The position numbers and the translations under genes were made by a program. Under the pieces are notes generated by a model. It saw nothing but the letters and a program-made list of their open reading frames with translations, was not told the DNA's origin and made no database searches. Shown one piece after another: positions 1-12,300 of a stretch of 64,000 nucleotides of DNA; position 1 is the stretch's first letter, and each line of letters starts with the position of its first letter. The DNA comes from Synchiropus splendidus (taxonomy: Eukaryota > Chordata > Actinopteri > Syngnathiformes > Callionymidae), in contig NC_071349.1 in the NCBI RefSeq assembly GCF_027744825.2, positions 20,934,501 through 20,998,500 on the forward strand. Reading direction: 5' to 3'.

Positions 1-615
1 GTGTGCTCTTGGCTCTTATCCTCGAGCGTCACTCCAAAACTACCACCAGATGACGCCCAATTCTCCGTCAGCAATGAACTGCAAGAAACTAAACTCAGCA
101 CTGTGTCACAGTCACCTGAAACAATATTTAGTTACTGTGTTTATTGTAGATTCATTCTTCTAAAATCCACAAACATACGCTGTCGTTTCAATGCCATGTT
201 CACAACATCTGATGTATGGAAACTGACCAAAGAGGACCATGTTTGTCACCCAAGTGTTTCTCTCCACAGAGAGGACTTTCAGCTCCTGTCCTGGACTGAG
301 ATGCAACCCTTCTCCACTTCTCTGTGTCTTTGCTGTTCAGCTCAAGCCGTTGAAACAGGAGTTTCTCACCCGAATGTGTGTCACTTTAAATGACGAGTGT
401 CATTCGAGCTATACTCTTATCTCCATTTCTGAGGTTTATTTAATGCTGCAATGCCTCCAGAGGGTAGCTCAAGTTTCCTTCCATTTCATGACAACATCAT
501 GCCATAAGTTGTTTATTGTGTTCTTCCTGGTTTTATTTATTTGAAGTTAGTGCATTTTCACACCTACCAAAATATGATCAATAAATCCAATAAATGCCCA
601 GAATATTTGTGAGTC
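1..615 (+). other. 3' end (UTR-like) of an upstream + strand transcript
   Basis: This stretch is richer in A+T than the exons that follow and has no convincing coding exon; the open frame over 1-393 has no recognisable domain. It ends in two overlapping-range AATAAA hexamers followed by T/GT-rich sequence, the usual layout of a vertebrate cleavage site. I read it as the last part of a 3'UTR. It may belong to an independent upstream gene, or to an intronic polyadenylation site of the ZMYM-type gene that follows. Confidence 0.45.
580..594 (+). terminator. Tandem polyadenylation signals
   Basis: AATAAA occurs at 580-585 and again at 589-594, followed about 15-30 nt later by T/GT-rich DNA. This is a canonical cleavage and polyadenylation arrangement on the + strand. 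It lies only about 390 bp before the first recognisable ZMYM exon. Confidence 0.6.
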
Positions 616-982
616 GTTTTGTTTTCATCATTATTGAAATGCAATGTTGTAAATGTACTGGTGATGCTTCCGTGGGGGGGGCGCTACACGATTATATGTC
701 CTGTTCAGGTCAATATATCAGCACAACCTCCTAAGTCCGCCCTCGTAAGCAGCAAACACTGAGTCTGGCCCATGGATCTTTTCAGTCCATTTACCTTCCT
801 TGCTGTCAGTCTGTGTCCTCCGCTGGAGTGCAACAACACCAAAGAGAATGCAATGCTTTTGTAGCGAATTAAGCAGTGTGTTTTGTAAAAGCCGTATTGA
901 GGTAACCACAGCCTCAGTTTTTTTCCGCCGCTTTGGTTCCCAGACTGATCATGTGACGCCAAATTTAATGTGCCCCGAGCAG

Positions 983-3943
983 CTGTGTCGGATGCGGATG
1001 ATTCTCCAGCCGCGGAAGGGAAAGTGAAGATGGTGATGGTGCCAATTCCAGTGCCGGTCTTTATTCCTGTGCCTGTGCAGATGTACTCCGAGTGCACACC
1101 TGTTCCCATGGCCATGCCTGTGCCAGTATGTATCACGCTGTGACTGACCCTAATGTTTCAGGCGAATAATCGATATGAATCTTGTTTGAAGGTCCCGGTG
1201 CCTGTTATGGTCCAACCCCCAATGAAAGTTGTTCAAGATGCTTGGGTTCAGATGGATTCAGTTGCAGGTAATCTCGTTTCGTCTCGTCAGGTGGTATCTT
1301 TTATATACGTATTCTTTCTTTCACCGACTAACTGGTTGCTCTTGAACTTGTCTTTCTGTGCAATTACTCATACATTTATTGATTCTGTTTGTTGTGAACA
1401 ATGGTTTTGTGTGGACAAGCCTTGTTTCTTTGCACTAAAATGGAATCGCTGCAGTTCTTGTGAATATTTGAACCCGTTACTAGTGTGTGAAAGTCGTCCT
1501 CTGTTTCCTAGAAGGCAGAAGCCTACCAGAAGAGGTCACTCTTCTCAAACCAACAAGTGAAGCAGTTGGGGGTGAAACGACTTCAGAGGGTGCAACAGAC
1601 TCAATCGTGGCCCAAGTCGAACCCTCTACCTCCAGTCACCTGCTACTGCCTTCTTCTCCGGTGATGGATCTAGAGTCTGACTTCCCAACTGGTGAGAGAG
1701 AACTGCACTGTTGCCTTTGTTAATGCCCAGCTCACTTGATGCGGTTCACGTGTTCTTCCAGCCCTTTTGACTCAGAGGTCCAGACTGAGAGGGATGAAGA
1801 GAACCAGAGGTGGTGGGGACGGTTCTTACCCTAGGAAACGGGTACTTCTCCAGACTTGTACAAGTACACGAGCCAGAGCAGAAGGTGATTTGTGTTCTTC
1901 TAGGGTCGTAAGAAAAAAGGCCTGGATCGCAGTGCCGTGGTGTCCTCAGAGAGCCCCGTACTGAACCAGCAGTACGGGCTCCATGCCTGGGTCCACTGGG
2001 TCAGGCAGCGGCTCCAAATGGACTGTGAGTTCTCTGCAATGGGACATGCTTTCTTGCCAGTGTGTTCAGGTGACTCGTCTGTGTGTCTGTGCAGCGGAGT
2101 CATTGATGGTGAACGAAGATCTCCTGCAGTGTGACTCCACGCAGCTCAGCGTTGCACTGGCCCACTTTGTGAAAGAGGTGCGCCGGCCAAACGGACAGAG
2201 CTACACTCCAGACAGCCTTTTATACCTTTGTCTGGGGATCCAGCAGGTAGAGCCCCGTCTGCCTGTGTGACTTGCTTCCATGGTTAGTGTTGACTTCCCC
2301 CCTGACTACCTTGTGCGCAGTACCTGTTCACAAACGGTCGCATGGAGAACCTCTTCACGGACGAGCTCTACAGCCCGTTTGCCAGCCAGCTCAGCGGCAT
2401 GCTCCGAACGTGGAGCCCAACCCCGGTGACCAGAGGTACATCATTTCGATGGATCCAATTGTTTGGAAAGCTGGGTTAGACAAGGAAACTCTGTTGGCTG
2501 GAACCGCTGCATCCATAGAAGCCAGAGCAAATATATGGCGGTGTGGTTACTTCGTGCTGTAGCTTTAGCCCACTGCAAAATTACACTCCTTTGGTCAGTT
2601 CTCCTTGTGTGGGTCTATGGGAACCCAAGCAGAGTTGTGTGGTGATGAAAAGAAACATGGAACCACAGATTTCAAGCAGAGTCACAGATGTTTGGAAGTT
2701 CAAACCAGAGGAGGCATCAGAAAGGCTTGGAAACTGTCTCATGACCAGAAAGTCAACTTCCGTCACCCTTGGAAGAGTTAAGATGCCACATGAGTCGAGG
2801 GTTCGTGCGACCTTGACGAAGCACAAAACAAAATTGACGACTTCTTTCATCCATCATGTTCTCCTCTCATGAAATACAGTTGTTGATTGTTGCTTTGCAT
2901 CTCCTCCCCACCAGGTGGCCTTGTTTCCTCTCGGGTGCACGAGTCCCACCTGTGGGAGTGCAAGCAGCTGGGCTCCTACTCACCCGCTGTGCTGCTCAAC
3001 ACGGTTCTCTTCTTCTGCACGAAGGGCTTTCGCCTCCACACCCTGGAGCAGCACCAGAGACTTTGCTTCTCAAACCTCGCCAGCCTCTCTAAACCCAGCG
3101 CGCACGGTGGCCAAGTCCAGTACCTGGAGTATCAACCGGGGGCTGCCGCACCCAGCTTGGCTGAAGCAGGTGAGTCTTCCGGGACGGTGGTAGTGCTGGT
3201 AAAACGCTGATCGTGCCGTTGTGCAGACTTGAAACGGGAGCTGCTGGAGAACGTGAGCGACCCTCGCCACTGTCCCGTCAGACTGTACGAATTCTACCTC
3301 TCGAGATGGTGAGTCACTGGCTGCTCTGGACTTGCTGCCTGGCATTTACACTTTTCCTGTTTTCACCAGCCCTGAGTCAGCAAAGAGGAGACCTGGGTTG
3401 TTGTACCTTCAGCCAGAGAAGAACGTCACACACAGGTCAGTTCGACCGGTGCAGCTGAATGACACTCCTCTCCTGAGGCCACGTTTACATGGCAATGGTC
3501 GCCTGAAGCTGCAGCGTCCTCACATCATCCTCTTCATTGGTCACTGCCCATCAAGTTTCCACTCGGACATGGAAATTGAAATGTCCAGTGACTTCACCCT
3601 TTGATGCTGGATGTTTACTCCTGTTGCTGCGCAGGTGTGAGCTCAGACAACAATGCAATGAAGTGTAAAAAAGAAGCAGGGCTCAATATTGCTGTGTCAA
3701 CGTTTGCCTGAGATCTCCAGCTCCAGCGGGGGTGGGGGGGGGCAGTCAAAGTTCAAAATATGAGCGCCTGTTTGGAATAGAATCCTGATATTTCATTTCC
3801 ACCTCCACAGTCCCCACTGGTACTCTTGTCAGCCACTAGAGAGCGCCACCCTACAGAACATGCTGTCCCGCGTCCTGGCTGTGGAAGAGGTCATCCAGGA
3901 GCGCCCTCCCTCCACTCTCAAGACTTTTGCTGGTGACCGTTGA
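983..3943 (+). CDS. ZMYM-family protein, C-terminal DUF3504 part (ZMYM2/3/4/6 type)
   Basis: Eleven exons join in consistent phase: 983-1125, 1192-1267, 1512-1691, 1762-1841, 1904-2024, 2095-2246, 2321-2435, 2915-3169, 3227-3308, 3370-3435 and 3811-3943. The first encodes a Val/Pro repeat (VPIPVPVFIPVPV) typical of the region before DUF3504 in ZMYM zinc-finger proteins. Next comes a basic patch (PRKRGRKKK), then the DUF3504 signatures QYGLHAWVHWVRQRL, VKEVRRPNGQSYTPDSLLYL, CLGIQQYLFTNGRMENLFTD, HLWECKQLGSYSPAVLLNT, CPVRLYEFYLSRCPES and SPHWYSCQPL. It stops at TGA 3941-3943. ZMYM proteins are nuclear chromatin-associated factors, and their DUF3504 is regarded as derived from a Crypton tyrosine recombinase. 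No MYM fingers lie in the window. Either they are upstream of base 1, or this is a short paralogue starting at ATG 1030 (451 aa). I cannot assign the exact paralogue; ZMYM4/6-like is my best guess. The 983 boundary is the least certain. Confidence 0.85.
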
Positions 3944-6485
3944 CGTCCTCCTCCGTGGGTTGCTGCCACATTGGCGACTCCCGCTGGACCCAGAACGGTG
4001 ACCACTCATCATCACCCGTGACTGAAACGTGAACGTAGTGCCGGTGTTCGTGTGGCCACTTGGACTCGAGGCCCACATCAGGACTGAATGGCGGTGCACC
4101 TGTCCAGGCCGGGTCCCGCAGGAATACTTGAACATGTAAGCACAGTGGTGTCCTACGTTCCCCGAGCCTCTGCTGGTGCTTGGTGGCGGTGGAGGAATGA
4201 GTTTGCTTCAGTTGAAACGGACAACGCTCACTTCTGTCAGTTCTCATGACGAGGTTCAGCCTTCTGTGCGCCTGAGTCCGTCACGTTTTCATCAGCTGGG
4301 TGAAGCGCTCGTGTTTGGTATTAGGCTCTGTACATGCACTGACAGCGTTGCCCACTAGGGGGCCCTCTGAGTCTCATGAGCAGCCTTATGACTTTCCAAT
4401 TACATTCGGTTCTGTGGTCGTTGAACTTGTTGGTGTTTCGGGTGATTGAAATACACTACTGAAGACAGGTGGGGTTCATGAGAGGTTACCGGCAAGTCCC
4501 GTTTTGATCAGCATCAAGAAGAGCGCCATGCTTTGTGCACCAGTCCGATCTTCTGAATTTGGTTTTAGATTCGTCAGCTGTTCTATTTAACAGTGAGGCA
4601 GCTTCGGCCTCCGTTTTTCAGTTGTGCCGCTGATTGTCCTGGCGCGGTGACGTAGCGCATTCTGTTGATGTCCGTATAACAGGTTGGTTCTGACCGTGGG
4701 TGACCGTCAGCCATGATGGCACTGGGGAGAAGGTTGTCGACAGGGTCCAAGCCAAACAGACCTTCCCGGGAGGTGGACCTCTGTGTGGCTGCTGTGCCAC
4801 GCCCCCCTGCTTCGACGAGTGACCTTGGGCAGCGACCCGGTGGGGGCACATCAGTTGTGTTGTGTCCTGCTGCCCTCACAGCGCTCCACATGCTGCGCCC
4901 CCGAGGCGGCAGCTGTGGCTCTCCTTGTGCGAGGAGGCCACTTCAGCATCCTCCTCTCCACAGGTAAGGCTCTGAAGTCGCTGCCGCAGTTCAGCCAGAT
5001 GTGACGCGGTATCGTGAGGCGAGCGTGTTGATGTGCTGCTCTGCTCTTTCTGAACTGTTTTCTTCCACGCCTCGACCGCCAGCGAGCACCTGTTTGAGGC
5101 GGACCAACATCTCATTTCCACCATCTCACTGTCGCTCCTTTACTACTGTGGTAGGAAACAGAAATGTGTTGCAGATGATGTTTAGCTGTCATTGTATATT
5201 AAAGGAATATTTGCTATCAAAGTTGCTCAGAGTCTGACTTTGTGTTGCAGTCGTCGGTTTGCCGCTCGATTAGTGGCGGCGCCACGAACCCAAACAGCTG
5301 TGACTGGTGCTCAACCTCCTCCTAACACCACAGACGATGAAAGCTGGCAGGCAAGTCCAACCTGCAGCTCTCTTCTTTTATTCCACCAGTTTCTGCAACA
5401 AATGTGGATGCTGTTTTTAGTCGATGTGGCAAGGAACATGACAACAAAATACAAAAAAATGAATCAATCCTCATCAAGATCATTTGTGGATGTTGCTGTA
5501 TCACTCAGCTTCATGGTGCTACGTTTGCTCCACTGCACCATCAGGCGGCCTCTAACGTCATCATCTCTTTGATGTACGAGGACTTGCGTGGACCACGGTA
5601 ATGTACCAAATGTCCACAAGACAAAAGGGATCTGTTCAATCCTGAAAGGTCGCCTCAGCAAGCCTCGGCCTGCGCTTCACACGTCCTCCCTGCATTGTTG
5701 CGTACAGGTGCCGCCGCCGTGGCTCGTCCTCCAGGTCAGATCTGTTTGTGTCTATCTTCATCTCATGAGCTTCTGTGGACAGGAGGCCTCAGATGATGTG
5801 CTCGTGTTGTGTACAGGTCTCCGAAAGGAAGGGCAACAGCTGGGAACACAGGAGAGGAATCCAAGCTCATGAGACCGAAGTTGGAAGGTGTTTGTCCAGC
5901 TTCTGCGTCTTCTGGGCCCCTCTTGTCTTGGCCAGAGCAGTGGTGACTTGTCATGATTCACTGAAGTGCACCTCCTGACACTCGAGCAGCCTGACGGGTC
6001 TCACCACCCAGGCAGGGCGTCGCTTCTTATTCGTCCGGCTCTTCCTCTGGAACCCACCGCTCCTGGGCTCGGTGGTGAGCAACAAGGGCACTCGTTCCAT
6101 CATTGTCACCAGCAAAGACTCCCTGGCTTGTTGCTATGGAGACATGTCGGTTCATTCATCCATTCAGAGATACTGTTTTACACCATGAGATGGAAGGACA
6201 GTGACGATGCACATCAAGCGAGCGACGAAAACTCTCTCACGACGAAATGTTCAACGTCACTTATGTTGTAGTGGCCCACCGAGGCTGATGGGCCTGGCAG
6301 TGCCCCAGACGTGTCCCACTGTCGGGGTGCCTCCTCACTGCTGGGCACCAGCTATGGCACAGGCTCAATTGGGCTCCACTCCTCTTCTCCTTCAGCAGCA
6401 GGCTGTGACCTTGTTCTTTCACCAGACTCTGTGTTGACCTCTATTGTCCACTCCGCGGTGCAAGTGGTGTTGCCTCTGATCACTT
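3944..6485. other. Intergenic stretch with only weak exon candidates
   Basis: I find no recognisable protein here. The best candidate is an open segment at about 4783-4971 (+) ending at a CAG/GTAAGG donor. It includes APEAAAVALLVRGGHFSILL. A second is at about 5090-5150 before GTGGTAGG, and a third, around 6010-6110, includes GRRFLFVRLFLWNPPLLGSV. Their splice phases do not chain cleanly, so I do not propose a gene. A CTCF-like core lies at 4352-4365. An ATTAAA at about 5199 could serve as a polyadenylation signal for the ZMYM-type gene. Confidence 0.4.
4352..4365 (+). promoter_or_regulatory. CTCF-like motif
   Basis: The sequence CCACTAGGGGGCCC matches the core CTCF consensus CCASYAGRKGGCRS at almost every position. 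It lies about 400 bp after the ZMYM stop codon. Occupancy is inferred from the motif alone. Confidence 0.4.
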
Positions 6486-6808
6486 TCAGATGTAGTAGTA
6501 GACGTACGAGTCCTGCTCTTGGGAAGTGCAGCATGTGGCCAGGCTCCTCCTGATTCGGGAGAGGAAGCGTGCAACCTTGGACGGCCTGACTGGAAGTTTG
6601 AAACTGAGCTTGTTGGTCTTCATCCTGGCTGAGGCCAAGGCCTCCACATCGCCCATGCTGACTCTGGTCACCTCCACCACGCTGAGACTTTTATCCATCT
6701 GCACCATCTTTCAATCTTCAGCTCAGCCTTTGATCGTGCTTCATGGACTTTGATGCCAACCTCGGCAGGTTTCCTGCTGCCTTTGTTCTGCTTTTTGAAC
6801 TTCACCAT
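6486..6808 (-). pseudogene. Small Lys-rich reading frame with a frame interruption
   Basis: Reading the minus strand from ATG at 6808, in a good Kozak context (GACCATGG), gives a basic N-terminus MVKFKKQNKGSRKPAE...AELKIER. About 100 nt in, the natural continuation lies in a different frame, starting MVQMDKSLSVVEVTRVSMGD. It runs for 73 codons through KTNKLSFKLPVRPSKVARFL to a TGA at 6486-6488. A TGA sits just upstream of this second segment in its own frame. Gain of one base near 6708 would make a single ORF of about 106 codons, so a frameshifted small gene or retrocopy is likely. A short intron or an assembly error are alternatives. I do not recognise the family. Confidence 0.45.
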
Positions 6809-6992
6809 GGTCCTCGCAGTCACTCAGGATCTGCCACAGATCCCGTGTCAAGCCGGGAATGCGGCTCCAGTTTGGAAAAGCCTTCATTTCAACAGGTCTT
6901 GCCCATCAGTCTCGTGTCACACGTGTCACCCACAAACGTCACTGTTGTGTCATTTCACGGCACAGAGAGTTTTGGAAAAGATCAGTGGTATG

Positions 6993-9304
6993 TTTATTAG
7001 AGTGAAGCAGACACAAGAGAGCACACACCACATTCTTCTGGGCAGAAGTCGTGTCTCCTTGTGCACAAGTTAAAAGCATGCTAGCCCTCGTGAAGCCGTG
7101 AGTAGAACGATGTTAGCTGGAATGAAGGCGGGTGCAAGCATGCTCTCCTGCACCAGGCTCCTGGTGACCTCCGCGACCTCTGTTAGTGTTAGTCATTCAA
7201 TATTCACAATCACAAAAAGTCTTCTTCCACTCTCTGGAGGTCAGGACGTGGGGCAGCAGCCAAGCCATTCCCAGGAGGCCTGAGAGTCCTCCAGATCACA
7301 GATGTTCTGCTCCCATCTCCAGAGATATGCGCCCCACCACTGAGACCCCCCGTTTCTGCCCCAGAAGAAGAAACACAAAGGTAAAACAGTCCATCACACG
7401 ACACACATCAGAATATTCTAGACGGACACTGAGGTTAGTCAAAAGTTAACACTGACACAACAGTTTAGAAAGCAGAGTTGGAGATTTGATCAAAATATAT
7501 TCCATTACATGTTCAGAGAGTTTAAAGGTCGATGCTTCCGAAAAGAGTTGAGCTCTGGAGTCGTGAGCAAAGAAGGAACTTCAGCTTTCATTCTTCTCCT
7601 GATCAGAGCTCGGCCAACAGGAGAGAGGTGAAGAGGCCCAGACGGAACCTCCTCCTGATCCTCTGAGCCCTGAGGTGTTGCCATCTCTGACCTGAGCTTC
7701 GCTGGGGACCGTAGTTTAACAAGATCTGGGTCATGAAAGTTAGACTATTGGACACAACAGCACAATCACGCAGTGACATATATATATATATATATGTGTG
7801 TCGAGAGGTGAAGTGCTTCTCTCTGCATGCGCCGTCGATGTTCGCCCCATGAAGTAAATAGTGGTTAAGGCAGTACTACTGACTTGGCGTCAGCCCTCCA
7901 AGTCGCTGTGACAAACTGCATGGCAACAGTGTGACATTGAATCGAGAGAAAAAAAGGTCTCAATCGAAGCCCTTCTGTCTGGAGGACATGGTTTGGAATG
8001 ACGTGGTCCATGCTCTTCATTTCTTAGCGACGCATGCTAGGTACGTTGGGGAAGGAAAGCCCTCACTGCAGAAGTCCCACTCAGCTTCCAGTGAGGGCTT
8101 TTATTGCTCATTTTCAGGGCTCTTCCGCGCCGAGAGTCTGGGACCACAGAGCTCCTCCTGGACGCGGAATGTAAGGGCTGGATTGGAAACCTGTTTTGGA
8201 CCTCGTCTGGGAAGGTGAGAAGCAGTGCTGTCGTCCACAGAATGGCTTGAGAAGGTTGCATTCCCTGAGGAGGGGAAGGAACATGCCGGCACCACCACTG
8301 AGGAACAGGTTTCATCTGCGTTATCCTCGCTGGCTAACGGGCTAATGTCTGCGGCTTCCGCTCAGAAGACTCTTCACCAAGGAATGTGACTTGTCAGCTG
8401 TTTCTGGTGACTGCTGCTCGTCATGTATTGTCCGGTGGTGTTGAGAGAAAACAAAAACCATGACACCTGGGTCCAGGTGACCAGCATCAGGTTGAGGAAA
8501 TGACCTGTCCAGCCCTTCCATTTCTGTAGGAGCAAGCAACGTTGTTCCGCATGAGTGAGTGGCAGATGAACCCCTGCAGGTCACCTCCTGGCTGCCGGCT
8601 TCCACCACACTCGCGCTTCTCTGTCTTATTCTCGCCCTAGGATCACATTTAGGATCTCGGAAACCAAGATGTGCTCTTTGTTTTGCCGACTCCGCTTCCC
8701 TTTTGCTCAAAGATACTGAGTCTGAATAGAGCCTGGAAGAGATCAACGGCCAACTGAAGTGGAAAATGGTGACTGCGGTTCAGATCACTGAACGTGTGCG
8801 GCTGAAGGTCGGCAGGAAGGCGAAAGACGAGCGGCTCCCAGAAACAGATCTGAGGTGTTTGGAAGTGAAGGAGAGTTTGAATCTCTGGCTCGGTTGATCA
8901 GCTTTGGTCCCTGGGGTTAACCTGCAGTCTGCCCACCTCCACAGCCCCTCATGACCCCTTTGGTCATGCCTCGTCCTGACAAGCTGATGGGCTGCAGTCT
9001 TGAGGAGACGGCCGTCACACCTCGATGATGTTGACAGATGGCATCCTGCTGCTGCTGGTGGTGTTGTCGGGGAACTGTGGGGACAGACACGAGAGAAAGA
9101 AACTTCTGAAACTGCCGAGTCAAGGTAGCGCTGAAGATTGGCCCGCTTCCTCGTGACATCTCGTCGTCTCCTGGAGGAATGCGATGGGCTTCAGTCACAT
9201 GATCACAGTCACACATGGGGTGGAACGTCATGCTAAAACCAGCCATGTGGGGAATCGGCCTCAAGCGGACGAAACGCTGGACCCAGGAGGAGCTGTCACC
9301 TGCG
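6993..9304 (-). other. Probable fndc5 3'UTR and downstream flank
   Basis: This lies immediately 3' of the fndc5 stop codon on the minus strand and holds no recognisable exon. AATAAA signals on that strand occur at 8105-8100 and at 6998-6993, so the transcript could end with a 3'UTR of about 1.2 or 2.3 kb. A short TA/TG dinucleotide run lies at 7777-7800. Confidence 0.4.
7777..7800. repeat. (TA)n/(TG)n microsatellite
   Basis: A run of alternating TA passes into TGTG. Confidence 0.85.
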
Positions 9305-12300
9305 TTATACCTTAGTGCGCAACAGCCCCCCTGTCGGGTGTTCGGGGGTGCTGCACTCGGAGGAGTTTTTGGCTTTGTCTTTGTTGTTGTTTGGCTCGTT
9401 GTCTTTGATGATGTCGTACTGGCGGCAGAAGAGCGCGATGACACCTGCAGGAGGACGACGTGCTACATCACACAGTCCAGCGACACATGGAAAGAGGGGG
9501 CGCTCATCCTCACCTGCCCACATGATGAGGACCACCACGATGATGATGAGTTCTCCTGCCCGCAGCTGCGCCGTCTGACCCACCTCCTCCATCGTCACTT
9601 CGTCTGCAAGATGGGAAGAAGTGGTGACGTGGCTCCACGTTTGGCCGACTGACAGTGGCGCGTCAAGTGCTGCACCACTGGTTCACACTGGTTACCACAC
9701 TCACACTTGCTGTCTGCCCGTGACCTGACCTTGGACCCGCGTCAAGAAACCTTTGGAATCCAGTGTTGTTGGAAACAAAACAAGGAAGAAGAATCACTTT
9801 CACTCATGGAAATGTGGAGCGGGGAATCCTTCTCCAGATCCAGAAGGCTTTTCTCAGGACCGCTTTAGCTTTTTAGAATCAAAACTCCTCTCTCGACCAG
9901 CTCAAGGTCAGTGGTGGGGTCAGCTCTGCGGAGTGATGCAGGGGGTGAACCCCCCCACACACACACACACACAGGCATAGTGACTGACGGTGATGGTCCC
10001 AGAGGAACCCGCAGACATGAACCTGCGCGAGTGTGATGGAGAGATGAAGCCGGCGGCCCAGCTAACTGAAGCAGTGGGGATCGATTCATAGCAGCAAATC
10101 CACTTACCACCGACCACGGCATCCAACCCAGTGAGACTCGTGATCGCTGGCTGTTTTGATTGACTTTCTCGAATGGTGTGACAAAGCTGACAGTAAATGA
10201 TTGGGAATGGCAGCGCTTTGGCAGATGGAGCCAGCAGTCATCATAGTCCGCCTCTCTTTTCCCTGTGGCTCCGCAGGTCAAACATTCCTGTTCAGTCCCA
10301 CGAGTGAAGCCATTAGCTCGTTGTGTTGGACTGGAGGAGGGTGCAGGTGAAGACCATAGTGGACCAAGTGTGTCGGCGCCCTGGAACATCTGGCCTTCCA
10401 TCATCAGCGTGAAGAGCCGCCCAGCGAGGCTCTTCCCTCCAGTCATCACGGCTTCTTTCAACTCACCTATGGCTGCGTTCGTGACGTCCACCAAGCAGCC
10501 CGTCCAGGCACCTTCTTCCTGGATCTGTTTGAGGGCGTGTCAGTCATCATCATCATCTTGTTCTGTTTTGCCACGAAGCGACAAACTTCTGCTCTCTGGA
10601 GCCGTGTGTGCTTGAACCCAATGGTCAGAAGAATTGCGGCTCGTCTTCGGAGGAACAGCTGTCTGCAACAGCTGGGCATGACTCTGCACACCAGAGACCA
10701 GGAGAGAGCCGGCCCATTTCCTCCCTCTTGGTTTGAGGTGGAGTCCAGCCCCAGCCCCACCCTTCGTGGTCCTTCCTGCGGGGGTGGTTTGCGCTGCCTG
10801 TTTTGAAATGTCATTTCACGCTTTGCGTGTCCAGTGATCTGGAAAGCAGCGGGTGCAGAGAGGGTTCCTGCGCGGCAGTGCCCCGGCAGCACAGCAGGAC
10901 TGCAGCCTTACCTTTACTCTTGGACACCTGAGACTCCGCCTCTTTGGCCGTTCGGAAGCGCAGCGCTTCGCTCAGAGGACTGGTTCCTGACAGGCTGATG
11001 GACTGAACGTGCACGATGTAGTCCGTCTCCTCGTCCAGATCCCAGAGTGCGCAGGAGCGTGTGGTGGTGTTGACTTCCTGGATGAACCGCAGCATGCGCA
11101 CATCTTTCTTCTGATGGGAGAAGAACAGACAGTCAGAACCTCCGCACCCACGGTAGCTGTGCTCCATGACCCCCGTTCCAATCTCGGCCTCGCCATGGTC
11201 TTCAGTCCACCACAGCATCTCAATCAAGGCGCCAGTTTTTCGTCACCATAACCAGCTGCACCCCCGCGATGCCTGACTTGTCTTTCCACTGCTTCTAATA
11301 CACGAGGTCACTGGAGGTTTCACCCTGAGCCGCGGGGAGGTCGTTCTCGCTCTCACACGTCGGCGTGTTCCACCAAAGCAGAGGTGCTCTGGCTGACGCG
11401 GCGACAGTTGGTACCGTTGCTGAGGCTACTGAGCACAGAGGTCTCAACAGTTGAACTGTACGTTGATCAGAGCCCACAGTGAAGACGGCTGTTTGAATCG
11501 GTGGATTTGCGCTCACCCCGAACCGCTCGGCCGGGAACCAAGAGAATCCAGACTAGTGCCTTGCCTGTTGTGTGATGGCGAAGCCGATGACGGGGTCTCC
11601 ATCTGGGATGTCCCATGTCACCACTGCAGAGTTGGCCTTCACCGCCTTGACGCTCACATTGACAGGCGGCAACAGAGCGTCTGCTGAGAGAAAGAGATCA
11701 TTCAGCGTTAGTGTTAGGCTCCCAGTAAAGAAGACAGCCTCACTTCCACCGTGTTCCCTGGACGCCATTATTGCTGACGATCGGCGGCGGCGCCCTCTGA
11801 CACGCACGTGCGGATCGATCACAGCAGAATCGATCGAAACGCTTCAGACCTGTGACCATGTGATGGGAAAGAAACCAAGCGTCCGGCCTGAAACGCAGAG
11901 CCACAGGAAGCCACACGCTGACGACCTGGTCCCGACTACACCACACGTCAGTCAAGTGTGTCACAACACAAAAGCTCTGAACTACAGCTCACTCTACTGG
12001 TCCGTACCGCGTAGGTCCCACTGTAACTCGTCCCGTCGGCCTGTGACTTCTCCTACCAAGTCAGAGGAGGTGACTTGTGCCCAGCGACTCGCCGCTGGGT
12101 CAGACAGACACACCACGCCACCAACACTGATCAGTCATGGACTGTGCCACTGACTTGTTAGCGCTGTTGAGTCTGGGGCGGCAGCAGGTCACATGAGCCA
12201 CCAAGCCACGAACCCCGGCGAGGACAATGAGCGGCGCAAGCTCAGATGGGATCCCATCAGGCAGCCTGCTGCACAGCTGTGCTCCCTCAACCAGAACCCG

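Noticed and set aside
1162..1191. Alternative start of the second ZMYM exon at 1162 (better acceptor TTTCAG)
   Set aside because: It would leave an intron of only 36 nt, too short to splice, and would break the Val/Pro repeat.
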